From Spongilla lacustris (lineage: Eukaryota > Porifera > Demospongiae > Spongillida > Spongillidae), in NCBI GenBank assembly GCA_949361645.1, contig OX442415.1:5940023-6004022 (forward strand): a DNA stretch of 64,000 nucleotides, in the 5' to 3' direction. Below the pieces are notes generated by a model, which saw only the letters and a program-made list of their open reading frames with translations, ran no database searches and was not told where the DNA came from. Made by a program: the position numbers and the translations under genes. Position 1 is the first letter of the stretch, and each line of letters starts with the position of its first letter. Positions 38,374 to 51,567 of this stretch are shown here, piece after piece.

Positions 38374-41300
38374 CTATGATGTAAAGTATCTATGTATAAT
38401 TAGGACATGTACACATCTAGTTTAGTGCAATCAAAGTCTTTTTTAACAAGCTGTGTATAAAAAGCATGTACCCTATCATAAAACATTTTCTGCACTTCTG
38501 CATGTGGCAGTAACCAGTATAGTGTCCAATACTAAATGATCATATTGGACCACCAGAAGTGGTATAACTCAAGAAGAAAATTACCAGCATACAATTTATT
38601 TGAGCCAATGTCATTTTAAGTCACGACCACAGACAACATATTAATATACACATTGGGGCACTGATGCCATTGGATCAATAGTACTCAAAATAAATTAATT
38701 TGCTGAACTAACAGGCAGAATGATAATAAATGCATCAATTCATTACATATGATAGACAAAACTTGCCTACGGAACAATTCTATAACTTGGCTATATATAC
38801 ATGTATATCCTCTGGTGCTGGTAAACGTTGTTCTCTTTCTAGTACAAGCTAGTAATGGTATCTGTGTCAAATAAGCTGAAATTGGAAGCCACAGCAAAGG
38901 GAGGGGCATTGTGGCCTTCGTAATGGTAAGGGAACGTCTACGAGTGATATGCACACATCAATATTCTAGATCTTACCAGTACGTAGAATGTCGATTCATC
39001 CAGTCCCATGGGATGTACATTGTAGCGCTTAAAATTCAGTACACAAGTTACATTTTCAAAACTAAAAAGCGTCTCTAAGCCTTATGCATGACGTTTTATT
39101 GTAGACCTGCATGTACGTAGTACATGTACATCAAAACACGTCATGCACTAATTTTAACATATACCCGCAGTAGCCAGGCAACACCCCCCCCCCACCCCCA
39201 ACCCCACTCCCCCTTTAGACCCGTAATGAATAATAATAATAGGAAATTCCGAGCAAACCTAAAGCTTCAACACTAGCAAGGCAATAAGGCTAACCGAATT
39301 GATCCGCATTGCATTGCATATTAATTGTTATTAAAAATCACACGCGTACATGTATATATAGATATTAAACATACATTGATCAATCATTCTTACATGTACG
39401 TACAATGTAAGCGCGTGGTGCTTACTTAGCAAGGGACGCCTTAGGTTTTGTCTTTACAATTGTAGTCTTTATATAAAATAACAAACAACATAGCTTCTGT
39501 GCTGATGCTAAACAAAAAGATGGCTTCTGAAGTTCAGCCGGCGTGCGCGTGTAACGGACCCGCGATTTTGTCTTGTCTTGAACACACGCTTTCTGTGGCA
39601 TTTTCGGTCAGTGCATAAGGTTTTGCAATCTATACTCTACATGATTTAAAACGATCGCTATAGAAATTGCTTGGTTCTGTGATAGCGGAATCGGTTTTCT
39701 TTCGCTCGTCTCTATGCAATATGTCTGAATCATAATAATGCAACCAGCGATGTAACTTAAAAGTCTTCTCCAATACAGCAATAAACTACAATATCACACT
39801 GCACTCTAAAGAACAAAACAGGACATTTATAAAAACTCTTACTCAAGTATGGATGCAGTTTTCTTACTTTTTTTAAAAAGTAAGCCGCATTAATTGCACT
39901 GATGATCAATCTATTATGATTATAAAACATAAAATGATCCTATCAGAGATCGAGACACCGTACACATGTAAATGGTCATGGAGAGCGCTTGCTAGATATC
40001 GCCGAAGTAGCTAGTATTACAATGAGAAGGATCAAAACACTGATATGCAACCAGATCTAGAGATAATATATTATCTCTGATGCAACTGACATCTTTTGGA
40101 TTTGATTTCCATGCATGCCATGCGTGCAATATATATATATATATATAAAGAAAGAGTACCTGTGGATGAAGTCTGCGAGCACATCCCAGAAAACTATTTC
40201 AAGCATCCGATTGCACTAGTACATAGATCCATTAATTCTTATAATCGTAAATTGCTCAATTATTTGATTCGGGAAAAATATATACAATTTCCGTCTTTGC
40301 ACGCAGTTTTATGTAGTGATATAGTTAAAAAAAACGTTGGCGTTACAGCACTCCCCCAGGCCTTCTAGCTGGGCGGGCGGTGTACCCCCTCCCGCACCCT
40401 CCCCCTCTTTAATTAATTATTATTCATTAACAACCCCCCTTTTTCTGAAATCCTGGATCCGCCCCTGTACCATTCCATAAAGTTCACGAACTGGTTTATT
40501 GTATGCGTTTTGTCTGTGCATAAAAAGCGCATACAACAAACTATGAAGCTAACTCATTTGCATACATGTACTTCACTCATGATCAGAGACTATCAGTTGC
40601 CGTCCAACGTGGCAACGCAGCTTCTGTGTTGGGGACAATGAAGGTGGACATTGAGGATGAAGAGTTTTTTGTATATATTCTTGGTATTGTTTTATTGTAA
40701 TGTTTCATTATAATGATACAATGTGAAAAACTATAATATAATTATCAAGTCTAATTATGATATCCATTATTGACCTGTGGATCGCATCTCTAACTCTATA
40801 TATCCATCCTTTGCAAACTCAGGTGTGTTAAGACTGTCTACACTTAAAATATTTAAATAGCTGTCAAAGGAAGAGAATGCGAGCGATTGTCTAGCTTTAC
40901 TCTACTTCATGATCAGCTGACATCCATTAAGCTCACTTTCATTTTATTAATAAGCTACGATTTTGAATGGATGATTTTAATTTAAACTCTTTTTGTGGAC
41001 AGTGTATTTGTTAGATGAACAATTTGTTTGTTTGTTTGAACTTTGTTTACTGGGACTGTCATTCAATGCACATAAAAATCATACCGATGGAATATGGTAG
41101 ACAGCTATAGTGTAGTTATTGATTACATTGAAGGCATGTAATGAATGTACTGCTGTTGTAGTGTAGAACAAAGAAACATCTTTTTAACATCGGCATGCTC
41201 GTAAACAAAATACACAGGAACAATGACATGTATACTGTACATCTCATACGCATACATATATGGACACAGCTTTTGAAATAGAATACAAAATAGGATGTTA

Positions 41301-41577
41301 GTATATATATTTCCTCAGGCAAAAGCAACCAAATACGTACCAAAAACTGTACCATCACATGGCTTTGTACCACTGTGCATACACATAAAATGTATTTGGA
41401 AATGTTTTGCGAATTTTGTGCCATCTACATGTATATGTATATGTCATCTCAATAAGAACTAATTTTCAAAAGCCTTTTTATGTACCAGTCAACTCTGTCC
41501 CTTGTATATTTGTATCAGCTATAGCTAATTACAGTTTCAAGAAGTACGAGAAGTGTGTTCCTCTAGATTGATCTAAT
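38374..41577. other. Upstream flank of gene C2
   Basis: Collinear in patches with 17,535-19,385. A region unique in this window, about 39,180-40,560, has a C-rich run, an AT microsatellite at 40,130-40,147 and the 3' end of a hAT-like element. An open frame at 40,096-40,368 has no domain I recognise. No convincing gene is present. Confidence 0.5.
40370..40467. mobile_element. 3' end of a hAT-like element
   Basis: The segment ends CCTGGATCCGCCCCTG, the same terminal repeat as the element at 11,345-12,604, preceded by CCCCCTCCCGCACC and AACCCCCC runs like that element's 3' end. No matching 5' terminal repeat was found upstream, so only a truncated copy is visible. Confidence 0.6.
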
Positions 41578-41815
41578 CTAATGCACCACTCCATATGCAG
41601 GACATGGTTCCATATAATTGATATCAGAGGAAGTCCTTTTGTTAACTACTTCATATTCATGTTTCAAATCTATTAGGTTGTTCTCCAAATGATATGTTCA
41701 ATATCATAGTGGAGCATTTGTATCATCACTGACTATAACTGTACCGTTGTGTTGTATAGATACCTACGCAGATCACACCTTCCTGTACAGGTATTATGCA
41801 AGTACATGTGTTATG
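41578..41815 (-). pseudogene. Truncated C-type receptor remnant
   Basis: On the minus strand the tail exon is readable (EYEVVNKRTSSDI, then PAYGVVH and TAG at 41,578). Its acceptor has AT in place of AG. Part of the membrane exon follows (VICVGIY, about 41,740-41,783). The sequence then jumps straight to the intron segment that lies beside the stalk exon in C1, so half the helix exon, an intron and the stalk exon are deleted. Ig and FN3 exons are absent. It marks a third C-type copy at the right edge of unit 2. Confidence 0.75.
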
Positions 41816-44499
41816 TAATGTGTGAACATGGTTAATTAAAGTTAGTTCTAGAACATTCCATATATAGACAGGGTGAACACGTGTTCAATTCATTCGTACA
41901 CAGCCAAATCCTAACTATCTGTAACAGAATTGATAGCCAGTCATAACAGTTACAAATATGTTATCTTATTTGGAACATACTGCTTGTGGTCACAAAATAC
42001 GCTACAGGTCGGATAAATATTATGTGCTAGAAAAGGCGTGGATTCTGTGACAGAATGTATCTAAAAATGTTACATTTTTTGCGCACGGCTGCAGAAATAG
42101 GTCTTGCACCCCAGCGTAAGGATTCAATACTTATGATTTTGGATAGGTAGAAGTAACAAACACACAGGTGCATGTGCGACTATATAGTTAGTTGGCAAAC
42201 ATAATTTACGTGTGCGTATTCGATCGATGTAGAATGACTTAGTTCAAGGCATGCTTGGGCATGTCGAATCTGGAAGTTTTGAATGCATCATTGGCGGCTG
42301 TGAAAAGTTGAGCTGCCGCTTTACATCAGCAAAGTGTGGCGATTGCGTGGGCGTGACGTATTTCAACTTCGTCCCCAGACCCCAGATTATACTGTTAGAG
42401 CGATAATCGTTACGTCATGGGGTCTGGGGACGAGACTAGTAATACGCTACCGTTTTGGCGGTCTACTTGCTTACAACTAGTTAAGGTGTGGTGTCTACTT
42501 CACGAATCGCCGTCAGAATTTGTTGCACCAGACTGAACAGCACCAATCAGCCGGACGCTCGATTCTAATTAACGCATTGCCACACCTACATTCCAAATAA
42601 TGGCCACCACTGCCTACATTGGAAAAGGTACTTTAAGCTGGCTGGACTACCACATGGGATAAGTACCAGACTTTGGAATGGACACGATTGTGCTTCTCAG
42701 ATCGAGTTTCATAGATAGAAACCAGAGGAACGTATACCCGGACCTGGTAATGCTCGAAAACGACCTGTGATATGCATAGTAGATGATAATCCGATGGCCT
42801 CAGTGTTGCTTATCTCTGGACATGGTAGGATTGCCGCTTTTGTACAGTACTTCTTGATATGAATTTTTCTTCTTAGGTTGGTTGATCGAAAGAAGATACT
42901 ACCATTGTATGTAGCAAGAGGACAAGAAGCAGCTTTGCAGCAAATGGCTGAAATTTCTAGCTGACTAACTGAACAGACCCAAGCTGAACTTGAATGAAGG
43001 CACATTATGGGGTACATGTAAAAGAAAACCCTTTCCTGCTTTCCCTTATAAGGAAGTGCATGCACCTTCTGTTTGCTTGCAAATGCTTATCCCCCTATCT
43101 TACTGTAGGAGGCTCTCCACACTCACATGCCAAACATTTGTTGCAAGACTGCTTTCAAAAGGCCAAAAACGGCTAGATGCTTTCACGCATCTGGTTTCAG
43201 TGGGAAACTCTTTGGGAACGTCTACCAGCCTTTCTGTGAGAGAGATTTCAAAGCATGGGCACGAATGATTCGCTCTCTTTATAATACATGTAGGACCATA
43301 TTTGGATGGTGGAGATATGGCAGTGTGGAAATCTATTTTTAAGGTAATACGAAGTAAGTGTTGCTTATGTATATAGTACCAGTTGCAGTGAAGATGCTTG
43401 TGCCAGACGTTTGTAAACACTGAAGCAGGCTCAAGCCACACCCACTGCAATGTTGGGCTGCCTTCAATGGAGGTAATGCATGAGTGGGAAATGACCTGGT
43501 TTACCTTCAGTTTTACTTGTACCTGTGCAGGCAGTTTGCGCATACAAACAACAGACTGTGTCATCTAGCCACATGTGACATTGCTTTGCCACCATCCAGC
43601 ACATATGTCAGGCTCATTATTTCACTGACAATGAAAGGTAAGGTCTTATTTATGTGAAATTTTAATTAATGCACATTTTTTTACTAGGTCTGCACATGGT
43701 CTTTAATGGCTATAAATTTGCATCATGTTTTGCTCAGCACTCTCTTTGTGGGGCATCATACAAGGAAAACAAAGGCATATACATGTACCTGCTTGGAACA
43801 CCATGAAAAGTATGACATTTGGGTGTATGTACATATTCATTATCACTTTGAAACTTGCAGGTATCAACATTCACAACGTTGTTATCTCTACAGCTCTGTG
43901 TGTCGCTAAGAGGTCATTCAAGGATGTGAACCCTCCTATGACATCCTCCTCAGTGATGTCAGTACAGTACAATCATATCCGTAGTGACTACATTGAGCTG
44001 TGTTCAGCAGGTGAGATAAACAGTTGCTACTTAACATAACGTACTTAGGTGAACAGTTTCTATACACCTGGATTAGGGACTGTTAATCGCTGTGTTCAAG
44101 ACATCAAATGGAGCAGTCCTGGGTTTACTTGAGGGGTTTAAGCCTTCGGCTAATGGAGACCAGCGTCACAACAAGTATGACTGCCCACTGCTGGAACTTA
44201 CAAGATTGATCACTATGCCGGAGGTCTGTGAACATGGTACATCGGTGCACACAGCTGTGTGCCTTCTCACAAGAGAGTGGACTACCTGTTTGAGGAACTT
44301 TAATGTGTATTGCATTAATGTATCTGTTTTTTAAGAGAACCCATTTATAAGGAGGTAAATAAATTTCTATCCATATAAGGAAAGGGTAGCAGTTACATGT
44401 ATGATTCGTACATGTAACAAATCTGATACTTTATCTGTTACAGAAATGGTTGTACAATCTGTACCAAGTTACTGTCCAACAGACACCGTTACGTACATG
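41816..44499. other. Region with unrecognised open frames
   Basis: Several short frames overlap on both strands between 42,700 and 44,340. On the plus strand, 43,725-44,039 (VVISTALCVAKRSFKDVNPP) and 44,092-44,334 look somewhat protein-like and have GT/AG sites nearby, but I recognise no family. They could be exons of a host gene or of a transposon. An inverted repeat lies at 42,368-42,434. Confidence 0.3.
42368..42434. repeat. Inverted repeat CGTCCCCAGACCCCA
   Basis: TTCGTCCCCAGACCCCA and TGGGGTCTGGGGACGA lie in inverted orientation about 33 bases apart, able to form a hairpin with 16-bp arms. It may be a small MITE; no target duplication could be assigned. Confidence 0.8.
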
Positions 44500-45000
44500 A
44501 TATCTATGGGGGGTGATCACTGCCATAATTCGACACGCGCTCGCTTTTCGTATTCGGGTCGCGCCATCTCGTATTCGGGTCGCGCCATCTCGTATTCGGG
44601 TCGTGCCGTCTCGTATTCGGGTCGTGCCATCTCGTATTCGGGTCGTGCCGTCTCGTATTTGGGTGGTGCCATCTCGTTACAGCTCCGTAACAGTACGTTA
44701 GATAAGAAAGTTCTGTTACAGCTCCGTTACAGACATAGCCGTTTATTTGTGATTGCATAATACTATTGCCATCGTTCCGTACCAGGCTACGGTTTGGATC
44801 CAGGGAATTTGTTTTGTTTGTATAGTATATATTAAATCAGCCGAGTGCCGGCAGTACGCTCAGCTTCCTTCCTCTCCGTGCATCTTCTAATTGGACAGTA
44901 CGTAGGAACGGTACGTTCTGACCATGCAAGTCACATGCATATGACGACGATCTGTATAACTCAGCTCGTTTACCAATGGAAACAGTTACAGACATCAATG
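44500..45000 (-). mobile_element. LTR-like block with 21-bp minisatellite, inverted
   Basis: This is the reverse complement of 60,255-60,780, with shared landmarks GTGATCACTGCCATAATTCG, the minisatellite, TTTATTTGTGATTGCATAAT, CAGGCTACGGTTTGGATCCA and ACGGTACGTTCTGACCAT. The minisatellite (44,548-44,676) has about six units of TCGTATTCGGGTCGYGCC plus three bases. No gag or primer binding site follows on the minus strand at lower coordinates, so this looks like a solo or truncated LTR of the family whose internal part lies at 61 kb. Confidence 0.6.
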
Positions 45001-46754
45001 GTGTTCAGTTGGTAACTGTGTAGAGATCTAATACATCTGGAGATGTCTAGGTATGTCCCAGCGCGCTCACGAATGTCAAACAAATTCGTGTGTCAGTGAA
45101 CACACAGTGCTGGCTAACAGTAGAAGGAGCTGCAAGGGGAAAATGAGATCATGATAAAAGCTTGTAATAACCATCTTATACAAGATTGCCCCATGCCATT
45201 GTCCCCTCTCCTCCCCAGACTTACTCAGATGTGTTAAACCTTAAATCCCCAGGTCCAAGTCCCTACGCATAGGACCAATATTTGAAAATTCTGCAGGTGT
45301 TTGGCATCCAATTCTATACTGTTGTTTGATGTGTCTATCGCGCTAAATTTCAAATCTAATTTTTAAATCACACGCTTGGTTACATGATGTAAAAAAAATG
45401 CATGTGGTTCTTAAAAATGCATTGGAGAATTTAATTCTCACAGAAAAAAGAAAATGTACAACAAGTATAACTTTTTTTGAATGTTTTTTGAAGCGTGATG
45501 TGTGTGCTACTTAAAACAGTCTATGGCAGTGATTGGTTGTGCCATATTTACCAAAAACGCACTGTACGTTTTCAAGATTTTGTCCATTCTATTTGCTATT
45601 CCAGCAACAAGCGATTGACAAATACCTATCCTTCATACGTTTGTCGAGCTAGCAAATTCCAAATCTACAATGTACATTTTTATTTGCTTAGTGCTGTTTT
45701 CCGTTAACATGTTATTCTGCTCTTTGTAACATTATGTGTTGGTACTTGAAGTTGGTTTGTGATTTACCGAAAATGCATCTTTTAGCATTGCACTATTGAA
45801 TCTGAATTGCAAGGAAGCACCAGTATTTTCTGAATTGATAACCATTTCTACAATACAATGAGATTTTGATTTATTCTCTGCTTATGTGAGTTTGCTAAAA
45901 ATTAATTTTTACTTGTGTCCTACGCGTAGGACAACGGGGGATTAAAGGTAAAATTAATTGGTTGAATATCGCAGTACAATGCACTGCAAAGCTAGTGCTA
46001 GTATGAGGCTGCATAAACCAACTATCACATTAAAACTTTGTGTGGGAGGGCACATCCCCTCCCAAATCCTCCCCCTGCCTTGAAACTGTCCTAATTGAAA
46101 CCCTAGATTTTTTTCCTCATGAATTGCAAGTAGGTTTTGTAGACATAGAAATAAATACACCCCTGTTCCACAGAAAACAGAGTTTACAAGCCCACAGCCT
46201 ACTCAATCTGGCAAGGACATGCTGCAAACCTACTTGTGTGTTTGGGGTTGGTGGAACCAATGCTGCTTGCAGCTACAGTATCTGGCTGCCAAGGTAACTG
46301 GGGGATGCAGGAACAGCAACTGTTGCCACAGCAGTGTAGTTACCACCTCCACTTGATCTATCCACTGTGAACACCAGGATGATCCCATTGGGTTCCCACA
46401 GCACCACTAGACATCCTCACTGATATATATGATTATGCACTGATGCAGCATAAAAACCATCTCTGCGCTGAAGGAAGAGGGGAGAATAGGTGATATAATA
46501 ATACTTACATATGCGTCTACAATACAACCCACACTACAATAGTACCGTCCAATCCTTTATATTAATCTGCATGCATGCTATACTGTACTATGGGTATTAT
46601 TTGTTTGCACACCCTTACCCAATCAATGATTTTACACCATCCCCACAATATTAGTACACAGAAAACCTACCACCCTCATATCCACCTTTATTGGTAGCCA
46701 TTGGTGCACAATGAATGTGCTCAAGATGCCCAGCAGGTCACAACATACAATGTT

Positions 46755-46935
46755 ATAGGTGGACTCAATTCCCTACACCGACACTGTTTGTGCGGGAGAG
46801 GAGGGGGTGAATAAGATGACATCACACAAGAGATTGCATACATTGTATGCTTCTACTCTGTTACTCATGCACCATACAAGGTTCATAACACAGCTTCCCC
46901 ACACTGAACACCTGCTATTCTCATATCCACAGTCT
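46755..46935. repeat. Dispersed repeat shared with 52.0-52.4 kb
   Basis: GGTGGAYYCMATKCCCTACA, AAGATGACATCA and CTTCCCCACACTGAACACC motifs occur here and in similar order at about 52,010-52,160 and 52,230-52,430. The copies are diverged. The element type is unknown. Confidence 0.55.
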
Positions 46936-47678
46936 GGCACACAAAAATTGTACCATGCAGGTGGTACATTTTTTGGTAGCCTAAATTACACTACTTGGTA
47001 CACGCAAAACATTTACCAGGTTTGCCCACAACAGTGGATATGTGGTTTATATATACAATACAGTGTTATTAGGTCATATTGGTTTGCCTATAAGGTACAC
47101 ACCCATTTTGAAAGGGCCTACATGATCAAATTCGTGCATTGTTCTATTACTGAAACATCTTTAGAAACCTCAGTCATAATATACTTCAACCTTTTTAACC
47201 TCCAATCACCCTAGGACTAACTAAAGTGCTGAAAATAACAAATGGCTGCTTTTAAAACTCTAACAATGTTTCGTCTTATTTAGTATTTAGTGCATGCTAC
47301 TTGGTTTTCCATTATCTTTCATCTTGTGTCACAAGATGAAAGCCATCAATTTGTGGGCATTACAGCGAAAATGGGAAACAACTTCATCGTTGGTGATGCT
47401 GTTGTAGGAAAGATTTAAAATGAAATAAAAAGAATCAGAATTGTTCTAGAAGTGTTGCACAGGTCATCAGAGCAGGTCACCAGTGTTGGAATCGCATAAA
47501 GTGGTCAGATGGCACAACCACGGATGAAACAGTTCGGGGCATTAATAAATTCTAACCACTTATGTAAACAAGACTATTATCTTTTTCTACATAAGTGCCT
47601 TTGTGACCTTTGTTTTTTTTACATGCACAGCTGGCATCAATAGCTACCTTCCTATCTTTCAAATTCAGCTTAGGAACA

Positions 47679-47881
47679 GATAAATACGTGCCAATATCAA
47701 TTTGAAGCCTAGATTTTACTACCACCTATAAATGAACACTTTTTTCTCATTTTTTCTTGAAGCAATATTAAGTACCTAGAGATAAGTACGTGCCAATATC
47801 AATTTGAAGCCTAAATTTTACTACCACCTATAAATGGACACTTTTTTCTCATTTTTTCTTGAAGCAATATTAAGTACCTAG
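47679..47881. repeat. Two-copy tandem repeat, 102-bp unit
   Basis: 47,679-47,780 and 47,781-47,881 are almost identical; both start GATAARTACGTGCCAATATC and end AATATTAAGTACCTAG. It is a recent local duplication without coding content. Confidence 0.95.
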
Positions 47882-48090
47882 TCTTGGTGTGCTATGTTCA
47901 AGATTGCTATATGTAATGCCAAGGTGTTATTGAACTGCATTGCGCTGAAGTACAACTCTTAAGAATCCTTACAAAGGCTATTATTAACCTCAATGCCTCA
48001 TGTACAAACAATTCCTTTAGTGCTCGTAAAATAAGAAATGTTCAGCACATACAAGGACGAATGAGATTGGCTTGCATATGATGCAATGAC

Positions 48091-48111
48091 GGGGGGGGGG
48101 GGGGGGGGGGG
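48091..48111. repeat. Poly-G tract (21 bp)
   Basis: Uninterrupted G homopolymer in AT-rich surroundings. Confidence 0.97.
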
Positions 48112-48490
48112 CACCTTACGATTAACATAGCACATAGCACTATTTTGGATCCTTGCATGTTGTACATGTCAATAGTGCCTTTTCCTCTGTGAAAATACTG
48201 GAGGCTCTAAACAGCCATGGAGCAACTTAAGGTTTCCCTAAGCATTTATTAACCATGTGGGCTACAGGAGAGTCTGAGGATATGAATTGGTGATCACATT
48301 CTGCTTGAGGCAACAACTGTCCATACAGGCCAAGAAGTACCTCAAATTCATCATATCAAACTGCAGCTCCACAGCCAAGCATTCACCCATGTCACCATAA
48401 GAGGTAGCATGTCAAACGACCGCATATGATTGTGAAAACTTTAGTGTAATCGATATTGCACCAAGGTTCGCTGGCAATGGAATGTGACAT

Positions 48491-49197
48491 GGTACACTGA
48501 CTGTTGGTGATATCACATGTTTGGAACCATTTTTTGGGATCTGCACTGTTGATGCCTATATGGCCTACAAATATGAGTCTGAGCTGGCTTTTTCAGATCC
48601 CAAAGATGTTGATAGCTTTATTGCATTCATTGGCAAACTGGGTCACCAGCTGATTCTTAATGAATTCCTAGAAGATGGGCGAACAGTTTGCCGACATTCA
48701 AATGAAGGGGAAATCATTGAGGAGGCAACTATAATTCTATTTCTAGATGTACATGTATGTAAATGTATTATTTTTTCTCCTTTGACTGGAAAAAAATATG
48801 ATCAGAAAGCTCACCCATTTGTAAATAGTAATTTCTACTTTTTCTGCAATGGTGCTCTATAAATAACTCCCTGTTACATGAAAATATCGAATGGATACGT
48901 GATGTGGTAAATGCCCTTGCATACACTTTTTTCAGGGTCATGTTTCCCACCACCTTGAGTATTACTGAATCAAAATTGCTGGGTTATACAACTATAGGAG
49001 GGTACATAAATTCCTTTTTCAAACAAGCCAAAGCTTCTATTGCACTTGATTTCAGCAGTAGGTACAAGACATTTTCGCTTGCAGTAGACAGGGGGCATGG
49101 TCCACTCATCCAAAGTGCCAGCGAAGGCAGGTTTTGCAAGTTCTACCAAAACATACAGTCTGTACCTGTCTGGATAGAGTCATGGTATGTTATTTAG
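48491..49197 (+). other. Protein-like fragments, possibly a transposase 3' part
   Basis: A plus-strand frame at 48,521-48,862 reads VDAYMAYKYE and later DVDSFIAFIGKLGHQLI. This pattern resembles the C-terminal part of some DDE transposases, where VDAY...Y is followed by a helical F..L...LI segment; this is weak family recall. A second frame at 48,904-49,197 has no recognised domain. Neither has a convincing start or end. Alternative: chance open frames. Confidence 0.3.
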
Positions 49198-50761
49198 TAA
49201 AACAGGAAGAAAGATTCTTGAAGTCCGCCCACGCAAAAATTCACTCGCGGTAATGCCGTTTTCTCATTTCATTACCTTGCACTGCATATCACACTGACCG
49301 TGAGAGTTGATAACTTAGAGCCATAATTTTAAACCATTTTCACATAGTTTCATACAGTTTTTACGAATTTATTGTAATGCTCTAGAAGCAATATGTTTTT
49401 TTTTTTTAATCTGTACCTCTTACGCGATAACGCTAGAACCAATTAACTATGCAATGATGTTTCGAGCCAATGGTATGTCTGTTTGAGATACAAAAAAATG
49501 CAACATGCCTCATAATGGTACATGTAGTGAAATCTCCACTTAAAACCAAGCAATTCAATCTAGAGGGAATTAATCATTTTTCGGTTTGCCCCAAAATAGA
49601 ATAAATTTCCCCGCGTTTCTCGTGGATGCGGTGATAAATAACCACATACATTTGTGTATTAAAATCATGAAATGTAATTGGTTAATGGAAAGAGTGCTCA
49701 TAAACTCACAGTGCCAAGTAGAATTGGGTATGACTAGCTCAAATATAAATTCTCCTCCTGAATGCTAATTTTACTCTTCATGTAAATGCAATCATTTATA
49801 GTTTGAAGCACAATGTATGCCCCCTGAAATAGAGCACATATGGGTGTGAAGTTACAAGCAAAAACAAAAAAAAACCCAACTGATTCACTTTCTTCACTTA
49901 ATTTACAAAAAAAACTCATTCTGCTACAGTAATATCGAAAAATAAATGAATTGTTAATGGTAGATCAAACAAACACCTACATGTACATGTAGCCTTGTAG
50001 GCAAAAAGTGCTGTTTTAGCCTACGTGTAGGTGTTCTATTGCAACCTATGGTCCTTGCATTTTAAAATGTTGAACTTGAATAATGTAACATCATAGGGCT
50101 TCGTTTTTAATTTGCTTTGGAGCTCATTCTACCATTGGCTCTTTAGATACACAATTAAGATGGAGGAGTGTACAAAAATTGCCTACAATCCTAATGAAAA
50201 GTAGGAAATCGTGTGTGTTTGGCAAAAAGAGTTAAAAATTATATCTGCCTAAAAAAGCGAACAATGCTTCTTGTAGCAAATCGGAACAACTCCAGCTAAA
50301 TGAGGGGCGTGCCCCAACAGCATACATAGCACTAGCAGCATGTTGGCATTGTTTTCTGCTGCCACTTTGTAGCCTTCTTTGGTAAATTGATCCTCATTAT
50401 TTCAAACGTTGGCTAAATTGTTTGTTCACTGTTTGGAAAACAAAAAGTGATTTGTAATGCCTACATGTATGCGTAGGTGACAATCTATCATTAAAGAGTT
50501 TTCTTCTTAACTACTATTTATCCAACTAAGATTGGAGACCATAAGTTGAAATATACAATGCTTATTTGAATTAATTTCGAAGTTGAAATGTAGTAGTTCT
50601 AGATCTAGGACCAATGCCTGGAGATTAACGGTTAGTTAGTGTGAGTAAAAAAAAAGCAAATGTGCTAATGTTTCATGCAAGATACCATTTTTAATGCACT
50701 CTATACACAGCCTTTCTCCATTATGTTTGTATACGCTGTGTACATTGGCCTATATATTATT
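49198..50761. other. AT-rich stretch, no gene recognised
   Basis: Short open frames only. Small palindromes such as CCTACGTGTAGG (near 50,018) and ACATGTACATGT are present. Confidence 0.5.
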
Positions 50762-51567
50762 ATATGGGACAGTTTCTGAGAAAATGGCCCTTCGTTTATA
50801 ATTATAATATTTGAATCGTAATAACTTCTGAACGGTTAAGGCTATCGACTTCCTATTGTCAACACTGCATACCACGCCATTTCACTATAGTAGAATACAT
50901 TTTGGGGTCTTGCACTTGCTCCGTGCTAGTATTGCAATGTCCGATACCCCACCGGGTTCAAACCGCCATAACTTTCTGTAGGAGTAATTAAATCGCTTCA
51001 AATTCGGTTTATAGGTGGAGAGGTCCTATATCTATCTATTTGTTCTGTTCGTTAATTTTTATCCATCCGTTACAGAGATACAGTTGAACAAACTACGTGC
51101 ACATTTTCGCGCTCGATTCACACCACTGATTTGGGCAAATTGCATTCCGCTCAATGTATGGGGAGGCGGGGATTATAACATTGGTGCGAATCAAGCAGGA
51201 AAACATGCACGTAGTTTGTTCAACTGTATCTCCGTAACGGATGGCATAAAAATTAACGAACAGAACAAATCGATATATATAGGACCTCTCTACCTACAAA
51301 CCTAATTTGAAGCGATTTGATTACTCCTACAGAAAGTTATGGCGGGTTTGAACCCGGTGGGGTATCGGACGTTGCAATACTGGCACGGAGCAAGTGCAAG
51401 ACCCCAAAATGTATTTTACCGTAGAGAAATGGTGTGGTACGAAGTGTTGAAAAGAGGAAGTCGATAGCCTTAACCATTCAGAAGTTATTATGATTCAAAT
51501 GCAAAGCAATTTTATAAGATTTTATAATAATAAACGAAGGGCCATTTTCTCTGAAACTGTCCCATAT
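50762..51567. mobile_element. 806-bp foldback element (long inverted repeat)
   Basis: The left arm (about 50,762-51,124) and right arm (about 51,182-51,567) are near-complete reverse complements along about 360 bp, separated by a spacer of about 57 bp. Outer ends read TATATGGGACAGTTTCTGAG and CTGAAACTGTCCCATA; inner ends read CAAACTACGTGCA and TGCACGTAGTTTG. Small indels, for example around AATTATAATATTTGAATC, separate the arms. The open frame at 51,015-51,305 only spans the palindrome centre. A foldback or MITE-type element is likely. Confidence 0.9.

Larger units (their letters stand above)
23459..41565. repeat. Segmental duplication, unit 2
   Basis: This is the second copy of 1-19,385. 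It contains A2 3' exons, a retroelement ORF, B2 and C2 in the same order. Differences from unit 1 include a MITE at 27,045, a SINE-like insert at 36,148, an internal tandem duplication in the C2 intron, loss of one palindrome arm near 26,840, and replacement of poly-G by GGT repeats near 28,710. Confidence 0.85.
45001..48490. other. No gene recognised
   Basis: The region contains C-rich motifs near 46,040-46,090, a dispersed repeat at about 46,755-46,935, a 102-bp tandem duplication at 47,679-47,881 and a poly-G run at 48,091. The open frame 46,759-47,214 overlaps the dispersed repeat and has no known domain. Confidence 0.5.

Noticed and set aside
42709..43564. Overlapping frames of 118, 92 and 154 codons on both strands as a gene
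   Set aside because: They overlap in conflicting frames and none shows a recognisable domain or a consistent splice pattern; the region is left as unrecognised.
44401..44760. Repeat proteins YSGRAIS / RIRVVPS / ARPEYEM as real genes
   Set aside because: They arise because the minisatellite unit is 21 bp; several frames on both strands are open at once, and the block looks like an LTR.
51330..51365. tRNA-like T-arm GGGTTTGAACCC
   Set aside because: It sits inside the foldback element, is mirrored in the other arm as GGGTTCAAACC, and has no acceptor or anticodon stem around it.
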